Below are positions 35,161 through 44,363 of a stretch of 64,000 nt of DNA, in pieces (the first letter of the stretch is position 1; each line of letters starts with the position of its first letter). A model generated the notes under the pieces. It had not been told where the DNA came from, did not search any database, and worked only from the letters and a program-made list of their open reading frames with translations. This DNA comes from JBBDMX01 sp040878035. GTDB lineage: Bacteria > Planctomycetota > Phycisphaerae > Phycisphaerales > Phycisphaeraceae. The position numbers were made by a program, and so were the translations under genes. The stretch spans positions 1-64,000 of the forward strand of contig JBBDMX010000096.1 in assembly GCA_040878035.1 (NCBI GenBank), read 5' to 3'.

Positions 35161-36240
35161 TCACCGTTTGGGCGGCTGGCCCACCGATTGATCTTCGATC
35201 AACTTCATCGGAATCACCGTCTTGTAAGCCGGCCCCCCGCCCTCCTCCCGGCGCAGAATCTGCGACAGCCGCTCCACCGCCCGTACCCCGATCTGCTCGG
35301 GGAAGGTCGCCAGCCGCGTCGGCCGGGTCGAACACATCGCCGCGTAAAGATCATTGTCGAACGAGACCATGCTCAGATCGTCGGGGCAGCGCCGGCCCCG
35401 TTCCAGCATCACCCGCTGCACGATCGCCGCCTGCCACGTCGACGGCAGGATCAACGCCTCGGGCATGTCGCCTTCGCTCAGCCAGTCCCCCATTGTCTTT
35501 TCAATCGATTCGGTCAGCAGGCCCCGCAGATCCTGCCCGCAGGAATTGCGCCGGTCATCCTCGCGCATCGTCAAACCCGCCCGCGCCATCGCCACCTGAA
35601 CGCCCAGCAACCGCTGAGTCCAGTTGACCATTTCATCCGGCCCGCCCAGCCAGCCGATGCGGCGGAAGCCGCGATCGATCAGGTGCTGTGCCGCCTGCAC
35701 GCCGCCGGCAACGTTATCCGGAAGGACGGCATCCACATCCAGGCCCGCATGCTCGTGGTCGGCCAGCACCACCGCCACGCCTTCATCCTGTAACATGCGA
35801 ACCAGGCTCGGCCGGGAGTGGCCGATCAGGATGACTCCGCCGCTGCGTCCGCCGGCGCGGACCGTTTCGACGATCTTCTGCGGATCCTCGTCGGGCTGCC
35901 AATAGCTCCAGTGATATTCGATATTGCCGTCGGTCTGGGCCGCCTGATTGCAGCCCTGAACGATCTGCATGAAATAGCCGGCCGGGGAGTCTTCCACGCG
36001 CCAAAGCAACTGGCAGAAGACCAACTGGACGCGCAGGGGTCGATCAGCCATTTTATGGGTCGCATGGGTCTGACTTCGCCGGTTGGGGCGATAGTCCAGT
36101 TCCTTGGCCACCGTCAGCACGCGATCGCGGGTGGGCCGGGAAATGCTTTGATTGCCGTTGAGCACGCGCGAAACGGTGGTATGCGAGACATCCGCTCGTG
36201 AAGCGATCTCCTTCAAAGTCACTCGGGTGATTGTTGCCAT
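35161..36240 (-). CDS. LacI-family transcriptional regulator
   Basis: 359 residues. ITRVTLKEIASRADVSHTTVSR and VLNGNQSISRPTRDRVL form the N-terminal helix-turn-helix and hinge. The C-terminal 290 residues are a periplasmic-binding-protein-type sensor domain (VRAGGRSGGVILIGHSRPSL, RIGWLGGPDEMVNW, PRPTRLATFPEQ-like). It lies upstream of the operon on the same strand and probably controls it in answer to a sugar. It is separated from the PEP-CTERM gene by 168 bases. The ligand is unknown; a palindrome TGTGCACA near it and near 40021 is a possible operator. Confidence 0.9.
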   Translation of the reverse strand: MATITRVTLKEIASRADVSHTTVSRVLNGNQSISRPTRDRVLTVAKELDYRPNRRSQTHATHKMADRPLRVQLVFCQLLWRVEDSPAGYFMQIVQGCNQAAQTDGNIEYHWSYWQPDEDPQKIVETVRAGGRSGGVILIGHSRPSLVRMLQDEGVAVVLADHEHAGLDVDAVLPDNVAGGVQAAQHLIDRGFRRIGWLGGPDEMVNWTQRLLGVQVAMARAGLTMREDDRRNSCGQDLRGLLTESIEKTMGDWLSEGDMPEALILPSTWQAAIVQRVMLERGRRCPDDLSMVSFDNDLYAAMCSTRPTRLATFPEQIGVRAVERLSQILRREEGGGPAYKTVIPMKLIEDQSVGQPPKR

Positions 36241-36472
36241 GGAATCCTTCCAATCAAGAAATCACGATCCTCTAATCTTCTACTATGCACATCCAGCGTA
36301 AGGAGTCAAGTAAATTTCTGTTCCTAACACAAAATTTGCTCTGCACAAACGGACACTTCTAGTGGGAATTCACTTCCATCGCTCGCCACACCGTCCTTCA
36401 TTCACCATCAACAATGACGAAAAACGTGTCTTATGGCCCGGCAGATATAATCACGTATGGAACGCACAAAAA

Positions 36473-36480
36473 TGTGCACA
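36473..36480. promoter_or_regulatory. Possible LacI-type operator half (TGTGCACA palindrome)
   Basis: The 8-base perfect palindrome tgtgcaca lies 230 bases upstream of the LacI gene and just past the DUF4091 stop; the same 8 bases recur at 40022-40029 upstream of the PEP-CTERM gene. The surrounding 36241-36507 is AT-rich and holds no gene. Support is only the shared word and position. Confidence 0.3.
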
Positions 36481-36507
36481 CTATTCCGCTAACTGTTCTT
36501 GCTGCGG

Positions 36508-38205
36508 TTACTTCTGGAGGTTGATGATGGCTTGGGCAGCACGCTGCCGCCAGGCGTCGAACGTGCCGGCCGACGGGGTCGGTACCCGGCCGCCATCGAT
36601 CACATCGTAATCCTGATGCCGCAGTTCGATTGTCGAGTCGATCTCCGCCAGCAGGGCCTTGGCGACCTCCGCGTCCGGGCCGTTCTTGGCTTTGAGCACC
36701 GCTTCGAGCTTCTCGAGGTAGCGCAGGTCCTTGGTTCCTTCGCGAACCAGTTCCCAGCGCAGGGTGGGCACCGGTAGACCATTCTCCGCGGGCCAGACAT
36801 ACGAACTGCCTTGCGTGGCCGGGTGCCAGTAGACCCACTGCGAAACGCCGGCGGCCTTGGATTTCCACAGAAAATAGCCGTACACCGCCCGCGAAGCGTC
36901 CAACCCGCCAAAACCTGACCCGCCGCCGCCCATGTTGTAAATCTCGATTTCGGCCTTGGGGTCATCCTTGAGAACCTGCTTGATCTTGTCATCGAACCAG
37001 CGATTGGTCGCCCAGTTGTGGATCAGGCCTTTCCACAGTTCATGCTCGGATCGACCCATAGCCCAGCCGCCGCCGACGGTCAGCTCACGCTTGACGCCCG
37101 GCACCTGTTGCTTGAGCAGCTTGAGGTAGTGCTGGGTGGCTTCGGTGGTCCAGGGATGGCTGCCGGCTTCGTCAGCCACCGAAATGATCAATTCCAGGTC
37201 CTGGGCTTTCATCAGCCCGGCGATCATCCTGACCGTCTTGACATAGCGGTCGTCCAGTTCCCGGCTGAATGGATAATACAGGAACCAATCGCACGCCATG
37301 TCCTTGGACTTGTCCTGGCTCGTCCAGGCGCTGATGATGCGGTTCCACAGCAGCACATGCACCTGGGGCTGATCGAACCCCGCCTTCTTGTACATCGCGA
37401 TCCACGGGCGAACTTGCTCGGCCGTCATGTCGCCGTCCGCGCTGACCGGCAAGGTCAGCAGCGCATTGTTCATCCCATGGCAACGCTGGTCGATATACCG
37501 GCGCAGGACCGTGTCCATGTCCTGCTCCTGTGTCGGCTGTTGACCGTAGATGTACAGGCTGCGCGAACTGGGCGCCAGCGTGAATGGATAGACTTCCAGT
37601 TCTACTGGTATGCTCGCCGCGCCCTTCTCGCCTTGGATCGTCACGGTTCCGGTATACAGGCCGGCGGGCGTGCCCTTGGGGATGTAATAGGTAATCCAGA
37701 ACTGTCCGAACCGATTGGGCGCCAGCGAGACCTTGTCGAAGGCTTCGAGTTGTGCCGGAAAGACCCGCCCCTTCTTATCGACGATCATGCGGGCACAGCG
37801 CACATCAAGATTCTCTCTGCCAAGGGTGTGGGTGCCATTGGACAGATCAGAGACGCTGACGGTGAACGCGCCTTTTTCCAGCGCCCACACGATCAGGTTC
37901 ATCGGGCCGTATTCCCCGGGGCAGTCCTTGGCGGTCAATCGGCTCAGGCGATCCGTCGAGGCCGGCTCATAATCCCCGTTCACCACCACCGAACAGGGCT
38001 TGCCGAAGATCACGAAGCCTTGTTGCTTCTCGCCATCCTCCGCCTGCACCTCGATGGCGCCGGGGCCATTGTGATCAGCGTCCACCAAAAAACTGTTCGG
38101 CTTGGCCTGCTTGCCCCAAACGTCAAACTGCTCGGGCAAAGCCGCCGCACACGCCGTCGAACTCGTCATTGCCAGTAATGTCGTCATGGTCAGCCATCGC
38201 TTCAT
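36508..38205 (-). CDS. Secreted DUF4091-type glycan-active protein
   Basis: 565 residues. N-terminal signal peptide (MTTLLAMTSSTACAAA). An N-terminal beta domain is followed by a barrel region. The C-terminal block YGYFLWKSKAAGVSQWVYWH plus GLPVPTLRWELVREGTKDL and YLEKLEAVL matches DUF4091, found on secreted glycoside hydrolase-like proteins. The family is described as glycosidase-like; activity is not established here. It lies on the same strand as the upstream PEP-CTERM gene, 34 bases away, so the two may be co-transcribed and respond with the LacI system. Confidence 0.8.
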   Translation of the reverse strand: MKRWLTMTTLLAMTSSTACAAALPEQFDVWGKQAKPNSFLVDADHNGPGAIEVQAEDGEKQQGFVIFGKPCSVVVNGDYEPASTDRLSRLTAKDCPGEYGPMNLIVWALEKGAFTVSVSDLSNGTHTLGRENLDVRCARMIVDKKGRVFPAQLEAFDKVSLAPNRFGQFWITYYIPKGTPAGLYTGTVTIQGEKGAASIPVELEVYPFTLAPSSRSLYIYGQQPTQEQDMDTVLRRYIDQRCHGMNNALLTLPVSADGDMTAEQVRPWIAMYKKAGFDQPQVHVLLWNRIISAWTSQDKSKDMACDWFLYYPFSRELDDRYVKTVRMIAGLMKAQDLELIISVADEAGSHPWTTEATQHYLKLLKQQVPGVKRELTVGGGWAMGRSEHELWKGLIHNWATNRWFDDKIKQVLKDDPKAEIEIYNMGGGGSGFGGLDASRAVYGYFLWKSKAAGVSQWVYWHPATQGSSYVWPAENGLPVPTLRWELVREGTKDLRYLEKLEAVLKAKNGPDAEVAKALLAEIDSTIELRHQDYDVIDGGRVPTPSAGTFDAWRQRAAQAIINLQK

Positions 38206-38239
38206 GGTGTGTCTAACTCCTGCAATTGGGTTGCCTGCC

Positions 38240-39859
38240 CTACGATTGTTTTCGCCGCCGCAGCATCAGGCCGATCGTGCCGCCACAGAGCAGCGCCAGG
38301 CTGGCCGGCTCGGGAACCTGAGCCACATCAAAAACAAAGAGGTCCTGGTAGACCAACGCGTTATCCGAGCCGCCATTGGGGTCATACCAGCTTCGGATGC
38401 CCAGCAGCACGCCCAGCTTGCCGTCGGCCACGACCAGATCGTTCACCGCCGCGATGTGCTCCACCGCCCCAAAGATTGGGATGATCGTTGTTCGCTCGGT
38501 CACCATGGCGGCCAGATCGATGATCTGAATGATCTGGCCGTCGCTGGTCCGCATGCCCACCAGGTTGTGATGGGTGCCGCTGATTTCCGAACCATCGATG
38601 AACCAGATCGTATCGTCAGTCAGAGCCATGGGACGATAGATCACGTCCAGGCCATTCTTGTAACCATAATCGCCCTGGAACGGATTGTTGTGAGACCAGA
38701 CGACCTCGCCGGTCTGCTCGTTCACCTTCATCTGCTGCGTATCACCGATGATGTAAACGAAGTTGCCATGGCTAGCCAGCGCGGGATGATCCGAACCGAT
38801 ATCCTTGGTCCACTTCGAGACGCCGGTAGTGATGTTCAGGGCCCGCAGTGTCCGCGTGGGGGCGTCGGTGTAGGTCACGAACGTGCCGTTGTCAGTCGCG
38901 ATGTATCGCCAGTAGTCGGCCAGACTGGTGTAAAAGCCCCATGTTCGGCTGTCCGAATCATTGTACTGCGCGGACCACAGCTTCTCGCCGGTCGCCAGGC
39001 TGGTGGCTTGGATGGCCGTCTTGTTGACACCGGCGACGGTGATTCGTCCCGCGACGACGGCGATGCCGTCGGGGTTGATTTTGGGATAGTCGCTGTAGCG
39101 CATCCCAGTCCTTGCCTCAGCATCCGCCACAAACGGCCCGATATCGGTTTTCCAGTCGCCCTGGGTGCCGTTCTCCCAGGCGGTGGAGGAGATGTCCGTG
39201 CCGATGTAGGGCGTGTAGTTCCGTGTGTCGCCGGGGCGATAGACCAACTGGTCCTGCCAACGGTTGAGGAATGCGGTGGTGTCGCCTCCCCAACTGGAGA
39301 ACCCCGGCGACGGTGAATGCAGCAGCCTCGTCAACTTGGTCCACGTGCCTGCGGCCGGATCGTAAGCGGCAGTGACGTAATGGTCGCCCCCGCGACGGGC
39401 ATAGATCCGGCCGTCATCGCCCCACACCATGGAGGCGGTGTTGTGATGGGAATCGACCTCCTGAACGCTTTCGCCAATGTGGAAGGAGAAGTTCCCCCAT
39501 TGGTCTCCGCCGGGGGCGTCGGTCTTTGACGTGGTGACGCCGCTGGACCAGTCAAACAATGTCATGGTCATCCCGTCGTTCCAGTTTCGGTACGACTTGG
39601 CGACATCGTTGTTGAACACGGCGGCGGCACCATCTTTGATCAGCACCTGACTGCTGTAGTGGTAGAAACCCGCGAAGCCGGTGAAAGGGCTATAGAACCG
39701 CTTGGCGTAGCCCAGTTCAAGCGGGCCTGCGACATTGTCGGCGCTGTACTTGGTCATGCCCGCGTCACCGCCCACACCGGTCCAGTCCGAACCGGATGCG
39801 ATTCCCGCAAACAGCGCAAGACACACGAATAGTATCCGGGGTGCCCGCCGTAAGACCAT
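38240..39859 (-). CDS. PQQ-like beta-propeller protein with PEP-CTERM signal
   Basis: About 539 residues from ATG 39859; the frame extends to 39973 but the signal peptide (RRAPRILFVCLALFAG) begins at 39859. Repeated beta-propeller blades are seen, e.g. ATSLATGEKLWSAQYNDSD, LRALNITTGVSKWTKDIGS and NEQTGEVVWSHNNPF, the PQQ-like blade pattern. The end VPEPASLALLCGGTIGLM plus LRRRK is the PEP-CTERM tail. It probably binds glycans or anchors other proteins at the cell surface. Bases 39865-39890 directly upstream hold an inverted repeat. Confidence 0.85.
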   Translation of the reverse strand: MVLRRAPRILFVCLALFAGIASGSDWTGVGGDAGMTKYSADNVAGPLELGYAKRFYSPFTGFAGFYHYSSQVLIKDGAAAVFNNDVAKSYRNWNDGMTMTLFDWSSGVTTSKTDAPGGDQWGNFSFHIGESVQEVDSHHNTASMVWGDDGRIYARRGGDHYVTAAYDPAAGTWTKLTRLLHSPSPGFSSWGGDTTAFLNRWQDQLVYRPGDTRNYTPYIGTDISSTAWENGTQGDWKTDIGPFVADAEARTGMRYSDYPKINPDGIAVVAGRITVAGVNKTAIQATSLATGEKLWSAQYNDSDSRTWGFYTSLADYWRYIATDNGTFVTYTDAPTRTLRALNITTGVSKWTKDIGSDHPALASHGNFVYIIGDTQQMKVNEQTGEVVWSHNNPFQGDYGYKNGLDVIYRPMALTDDTIWFIDGSEISGTHHNLVGMRTSDGQIIQIIDLAAMVTERTTIIPIFGAVEHIAAVNDLVVADGKLGVLLGIRSWYDPNGGSDNALVYQDLFVFDVAQVPEPASLALLCGGTIGLMLRRRKQS

Positions 39860-39864
39860 ATAAC

Positions 39865-39890
39865 TAACGTAATTTACATTATTTGCGTTA
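39865..39890. promoter_or_regulatory. AT-rich inverted repeat before the PQQ-like PEP-CTERM gene
   Basis: Arms taacgtaa (39865-39872) and ttgcgtta (39883-39890) are inverted with one mismatch around a 10-base spacer. It lies 5 bases upstream of the ATG at 39859 on the minus strand and could be an operator or a leader hairpin. The stretch is far more AT-rich than its surroundings. Confidence 0.45.
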
Positions 39891-40020
39891 ATCAAGGGGT
39901 ATGCTCGATCTTCGTGGGTTTGAAACGCGTCATCTAAGCAGACTACTCTATCCGAAAATATGAGCCATCGCAAGAGAAGTTTCAGTTATTAACAGAAAAT
40001 ATTCATGCACAAACATCCAG

Positions 40021-40030
40021 TTGTGCACAA
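40021..40030. promoter_or_regulatory. Palindrome TTGTGCACAA, possible LacI-type operator
   Basis: A perfect 10-base palindrome in the AT-rich interval upstream of the PEP-CTERM gene. Its inner 8 bases are identical to 36473-36480 near the LacI gene. Binding by that regulator is inference. Confidence 0.3.
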
Positions 40031-40042
40031 CCGACCGTATGA

Positions 40043-40450
40043 GATACTTGGCTCTACCTCGTGGGTGCCGTCAACCCCCGCACCGGTGAGTCGGCAGCGC
40101 TGCTTGCCCCCAGCGTGGACACGGACTTGATGAACGCTCATCTGGCCATGATCAGCGTGCAGGTCGGCGTGGCGCGGCACGTCGTGCTCGTGCTCGATGG
40201 CGCCGGCTGGCACGTCGCCAAGGCCCTGAAGATTCCCGATAATGTCACGCTGCTGCCCCTGCCGCCGTACAGCCCCGAGCTCAACGGCATGGAGCGTGTG
40301 TGGGGCTATCTGCGCAGCCACTACCTGAGCAACCGCGTCTTTGTCGACGAGGACCACCTCTGGACCGTCTGTCGAGAATCCTGGAACCACCTTGACGAGC
40401 AGCGCCTACAGAGCCTCTGCCACACCCCTTGGATCGAGCGCTGCGACTAA
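40043..40450 (+). mobile_element. IS630-family transposase fragment (DDE_3 C-terminal part)
   Basis: About 135 residues, no N terminus. TWLYLVGAVNPRTGE leads into the second half of a DDE domain; VVLVLDGAGWHVAKAL carries the second Asp and LPPYSPELNGMERVWGYLR the terminal Glu region of IS630 transposases. The N-terminal half with the helix-turn-helix and first Asp is missing and a stop precedes 40043. It cannot be active. It abuts the GH10 remnant, so the insertion or a later deletion probably removed the 5' part of that gene. Confidence 0.85.
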
Positions 40451-40465
40451 GGCGAAGGCGTATGA

Positions 40466-41215
40466 CTGCGCGAAAAGGTGATCATCGACTGGTTCAGGGC
40501 GGCGCATGAAGCCGACCCCGGTGCCCGGCTGGTGCTCAATGAAGGCGGCGGCGACGGGCGACGCGGTAAGAACCTGCTGAAATTAGCCCGGATACTGGTG
40601 GACGCCAAGGCGCCGATCAGCGGTGTGGGCCTGGAGAGCCACTTCGGCTGGGGCGTGCCGGGAGCGCAGCGCGCCTACGAGACGTTCGACCAGTTCGCCG
40701 CGCTGGGTCTGGAAATTTCCATCACCGAGTTTGATCACGTGATCAGCGATGAGCAACTCCAGGCCGACTGGGAGCGTGATTTCCTGACCATCGCCTTTAG
40801 CCATCCCAAGGTCACCAGTTTCACGCGCTGGGGCTTCCACAACGTTAAGGGCGCCAAGCGGCCGCGCGGCTTCATCAACCCTGACTGGACGCTCCAGCCC
40901 AACGGCCAGGTCTACGTGGACCTAAACTTCAAACAATGGTGGACCAATCTGGCGGGTCAGACCGACGCTCAGGGCCGGTTTAGCGGACGGGGCTTCGCCG
41001 GCCAGTATGACTCACTGGTGACTCACGACGGCCAGTCCTGGAACTTTGGGCCCGCCAACGTGCCCGCGGAGGGCAAACTGGAGATAGCCGTGGAGCTGTC
41101 GGAGCGATCCAGATTGGCGACGGAAGCGGCGCGTCAGCAGGCCGCCAAAGCGAAGGCGGCGGCGATCGCGGAGGTGGAGAATCGCCTGGATTCACGTTTG
41201 GGCCAGGCCCAGTAA
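40466..41215 (+). pseudogene. Truncated GH10 endo-xylanase-like gene (C-terminal half)
   Basis: About 248 residues in a frame that is closed upstream at 40463-40465. VIIDWFRAAHEADPGARLVL and APISGVGLESHFGW are GH10 barrel segments; LEISITEFDHVIS contains the catalytic nucleophile Glu, and FTRWGFHN the following Trp block. The N-terminal half including the acid/base Glu is missing. Residues after about 150 form an unrelated tail (YDSLVTHDGQSWNF, then Ala-rich helix). It starts right after the IS630 fragment, and no start codon with a ribosome site is seen. Confidence 0.75.
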
Positions 41216-41269
41216 GCGACGCGAAGCTCGATCCTCCAGCGCCGCGTACCTGGATGTGGGGTGCCGGCG

Positions 41270-43363
41270 TCACGCCACGCCCAGGGCGTGCAGGGTCTGG
41301 AAGGCGATGAGGGAGCAGACGTACGCCAGGCCGGTCATGTAGGCGATCTGGAAGAGGGGCCACTTCCAGCCGCCGGTCTCGCGGCGGACCACGGCCGTGG
41401 TGGCCAGGCATTGCATGGCCAGCACGTAGAAGATCAGCAGGCTGATGCAGGTGGCGGTGGTGAAGGTGGGTTGGCCGTTGGAGCGTTTGGACTGGCGCAT
41501 GGTGTCGTAGAGCCGTTCGGGCTGCTCGTCGGCGGCGTCGGCGCCTACGCCATAGACCACCGCCAGTGTGGACACGAACACTTCGCGAGCCGCCAGTGAA
41601 CTCAAGATGCCGATGCCCATCTGCCAGTCCATGCCCAGCGGCTTGATCGCCGGCTCTATGATGTGCCCGATGCGCCCCGCGATCGAGTTGGACAGCAAAC
41701 TGGCGTTGATCAGGTCGTCGGCCTGCTGGGACAGTTCGGCGGCGGCGTCATCGCCCTGGGCCTCCAGCGCCTGGGCCTGCTGCTGCAAGGCCAGGGCCCC
41801 GGCAGGCGGCGCCGACTTGGGGTAATTGGCCAGCGCCCAGAGGATGATTGACGCCACTAGGATCACCGTGCCGGCCTTGTGGATGAAGATCCAGGCGCGG
41901 TCGGCCATGGTCCACAGGGCGTTGCGGATGCTGGGCATTTTGTAACTGGGCAATTCGATGACCAGCGGCTTGCTCTCGCCGCGCAGAATGGTGCGCTTGA
42001 ACACCCAGGCGGTGGCCATGGTGGCGACGATGCCCAGGAGGTAGGCCCCGGTGAACATGGCGGCCGCCAGCAGGGGCGAATGGGCAAAGAGCAGCGCCAC
42101 CACCATCGCGTAGACCGGGATGCGTGCCGAGCAGGTAAGCAGCGGCAACACCAGGATGGTGACCATGCGGTCGCGGCGGTCGTCGATGACGCGGGTGGCC
42201 ATGATGGCGGGGATGGCGCAGGCGTGGGCCGAGAGCATGGGGACAAAGGCCTTGCCGGGCAGGCCGACGAAGCGCATGAGCCGGTCCATGACGAAGGCGG
42301 CGCGGGCGAGGTAGCCGGTGTCTTCCAGGAGTGATAGGAAGAAGAAGAGGATGAGGATCTGGGGTAGGAAGACCAGGACGCCGCCGACGCCACCGATGAC
42401 GCCTTCGATGAGCAGGGAGCGCAGGTCGCCGTTGACGAAGTTCTGCACGCCGCCGGCGGGCAGTTGCACACTGATCCAGTCGAGCACGGCGGCGACCCAC
42501 CCGCCGGCCTGGCCAAAGAGCGTGTCGATGGCGCCCATCGGGTACTGCGCGACCCAGAAGATCATGGCGAAGACGGCGAACATGACCGTGAGAAACGCGA
42601 CGACGCCGACGACGGGATGGGTGAGAATGCGGTCGATGGCCTCGGTGCGCCGGCCATGGGTCATGGCGGGTGAGCCGATGACCCGCGAGCCCACGCCCTC
42701 GGCCCAGTTGTAGCGGTGCTCGAACTGGCAGCCCGTGCAGCCGGCGCAGGGCTGGAGCGGCAAGGTCGGCGTGGCGGACGGATCGAGCATGACCTCCAGG
42801 GCGTGACGCAGTTGCTCAATGCCCCGGCCCGAGCGCGCCGCCACCGCCACCACGGGGCAGCCCAGTTCCTTCGACAATGCCTGCACGTCGATCTTCGTGC
42901 CGTTCCTGTCCGCCAGATCGATCATGTTCAAGGCAACGATCGTCGGCACGCCCAGTTCCATGGCCTGGCTGGCCAGGAACAGATTGCGCTCCAGATTGGT
43001 CGCATCCTGAAGGACGATCAAGGCATCGGGCTTATCCAGTCCCGGCACGTGACCCAGAATCGCGTCGCGTGCCACGCGTTCTTCGTTGTTCGAGGCGTTG
43101 AGGCTGTAGAGGCCGGGCAGGTCGAGCAGTTCGACGGTGCGACCGCCCAGGTTGAGCCGGCCGTGGCGGTGCTCGATGGTGGTGCCGGGGAAGTTGGCGG
43201 TTTTAGCGCGCAGGCCGGTGAGCTGGTTGAACAGGGTGGTCTTGCCGGCGTTGGGGTTGCCCACCAGGGCGATGCAGGCGGCGGCGCGGCGCGGCTGCGA
43301 CGCCGGATCGTTGGCCGGGTGTTGCGGCAGGCTGAAGGTCGAGGCCGATCCGGTGGCAGTCAC
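41270..43363 (-). CDS. feoB: Ferrous iron transporter B (FeoB)
   Basis: 697 residues from GTG 43363. The N-terminal G domain holds GNPNAGKTTLFNQLTG (G1), LLDLPGLYSL (G3) and ALNMIDLADRNG (G4, NxxD). The membrane part has about 8-10 helices, including GLPGKAFVPMLSAHACAIPA with the conserved Cys and LTCSARIPVYAMVVALLF. This protein imports Fe2+ across the inner membrane using GTP. It lies downstream of feoA on the minus strand, separated by an inverted repeat element at 43395-43577. All core motifs look intact. Confidence 0.95.
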   Translation of the reverse strand: MTATGSASTFSLPQHPANDPASQPRRAAACIALVGNPNAGKTTLFNQLTGLRAKTANFPGTTIEHRHGRLNLGGRTVELLDLPGLYSLNASNNEERVARDAILGHVPGLDKPDALIVLQDATNLERNLFLASQAMELGVPTIVALNMIDLADRNGTKIDVQALSKELGCPVVAVAARSGRGIEQLRHALEVMLDPSATPTLPLQPCAGCTGCQFEHRYNWAEGVGSRVIGSPAMTHGRRTEAIDRILTHPVVGVVAFLTVMFAVFAMIFWVAQYPMGAIDTLFGQAGGWVAAVLDWISVQLPAGGVQNFVNGDLRSLLIEGVIGGVGGVLVFLPQILILFFFLSLLEDTGYLARAAFVMDRLMRFVGLPGKAFVPMLSAHACAIPAIMATRVIDDRRDRMVTILVLPLLTCSARIPVYAMVVALLFAHSPLLAAAMFTGAYLLGIVATMATAWVFKRTILRGESKPLVIELPSYKMPSIRNALWTMADRAWIFIHKAGTVILVASIILWALANYPKSAPPAGALALQQQAQALEAQGDDAAAELSQQADDLINASLLSNSIAGRIGHIIEPAIKPLGMDWQMGIGILSSLAAREVFVSTLAVVYGVGADAADEQPERLYDTMRQSKRSNGQPTFTTATCISLLIFYVLAMQCLATTAVVRRETGGWKWPLFQIAYMTGLAYVCSLIAFQTLHALGVA

Positions 43364-43394
43364 GTCAGTTGCACCTTGAAGAAGAAACAGGGTT

Positions 43395-43577
43395 GAACAC
43401 GGATGAACACGGATAAGCAGAAGAAGAAACAGGGATGGACATGATGAACATGATGAATGAGTGCCAGGAAAGCATCAATACAATTGCTTGGGACGTCGGG
43501 GCCATTTTCCAATCATGTTGATCCCGTGCATCCTTGTTCCCTCTTCTCTCTTCTCTATCCGTGTTCATCCGTGTTAC
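43395..43577. repeat. Large inverted repeat built from reiterated words, between feoA and feoB
   Basis: Left arm starts with gaacacggatgaacacgg at 43395; right arm ends ccgtgttcatccgtgttac at about 43577. The intervening arms also match roughly: agaagaagaaacaggga versus tccctcttctctcttct, and catgatgaacatgatg versus aatcatgttgatc. Each arm is a run of 9-10 base words with point differences. The element fills most of the 221-base gap in the feo operon. Confidence 0.85.
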
Positions 43578-43584
43578 TTCTTCC

Positions 43585-43878
43585 TCAATCGTGTTTCGAG
43601 GAGTGGACCGGGGGCTGGCACGCCGGGGCGGTACATGGCGCGACCACCACTTTCTTGGCCAATCGCGCCGACACGCCGATGCGTGATCCCAGCACGCGCA
43701 GGATCAGGGGATCGCCAGCCTTCACCAATTCTACTTTGCGGCCCGCGCAGACGCCCATCGCCATCAAACTGGCCGTGGCGTCGTCGGCGGCGTCGATGCG
43801 CAGAATCGTCGCGCACAGGCCCGGCCTCAACAGGGGCAACGCCACCGGTTCGCCCAAGTCAGCGCCCGCGGGGGTCAT
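43585..43878 (-). CDS. feoA: FeoA-type ferrous iron transport protein
   Basis: About 97 residues from ATG 43878; an open frame reaches a GTG at 43947, close to the Fur box. CATILRIDAADDATASLMAMG then VELVKAGDPLILRVLGSR is the SH3-like FeoA fold with the usual spacing. FeoA binds FeoB and modulates its GTPase. The gene is co-directional with feoB. The C terminus has an unusual Cys-rich tail (CTAPACQPP), which may bind metal or be incidental. Confidence 0.85.
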   Translation of the reverse strand: MTPAGADLGEPVALPLLRPGLCATILRIDAADDATASLMAMGVCAGRKVELVKAGDPLILRVLGSRIGVSARLAKKVVVAPCTAPACQPPVHSSKHD

Positions 43879-43955
43879 CGATATCGCAGACAATGCTGGC
43901 ACGGGTTGGACTGGACCAGCGGATGATATTGGATTGGCCGGTTTCACTTACACCT

Positions 43956-43982
43956 TGCAACTGAGAACCAGTCTCAAGATAG
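43956..43982. promoter_or_regulatory. Likely Fur box upstream of feoA
   Basis: TGAGA-accag-TCTCA (43962-43976) is flanked by TGCAAC and AGATAG, giving the 7-1-7-like arrangement typical of Fur sites (TGAGAATnATTCTCA). It lies right upstream of feoA, as expected for iron-repressed expression of feoAB. Identified by eye from the consensus; no other Fur box is in the window. Confidence 0.65.
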
Positions 43983-44096
43983 CATTGTGTCCGAAAATGT
44001 CAATCCGCGATCAGGAAAATCCGGGCGGCGCCCCCGGATCCCCGGCGCCCCCGAATCCCCGTAGCCCCCCGAAACCCTCTGCCCATGGCCCCCGAG

Positions 44097-44333
44097 TCAG
44101 CAGGCCGCTCGATCTTTCGGGCATAGTGGGGCGTGATGTTCCGCTCTAATGGTCAGGTTTGGCTTGACGCCAGCCAAGGCGGGCAGGACGTGATTGAGGA
44201 CTTGCTCGGCGGTGGCGCGGAATATTCGGCCACGCATGCTCACCTTCAGCCAGCCGACCTCGTCACGGTAGTAACGCTCCGTCCCGCTCCTGGTGCTGAT
44301 CAAAACGGTATAGCAGTCGTTGGTCATTCTCAT
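44097..44333 (-). CDS. Small hypothetical protein
   Basis: 78 residues, MRMTNDCYTVLISTRSGTER onward, from ATG 44333 (ATG 44327 also in frame). It looks like one small alpha/beta domain (two strands, helix QVLNHVLPALAGV, strand LTIRAEHHAP). No known family. It lies 30 bases downstream of tatA on the same strand and ends at the C-rich tract 44009-44085. Codon use fits the neighbours. A chance frame cannot be excluded. Confidence 0.45.
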   Translation of the reverse strand: MRMTNDCYTVLISTRSGTERYYRDEVGWLKVSMRGRIFRATAEQVLNHVLPALAGVKPNLTIRAEHHAPLCPKDRAAC

Positions 44334-44363
44334 GGGTGATTCGACTGTCGCATGGAGACAGGC

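Noticed and set aside
40043..40450. Intact IS630 element
   Set aside because: N-terminal half, first Asp and any terminal inverted repeats are missing.
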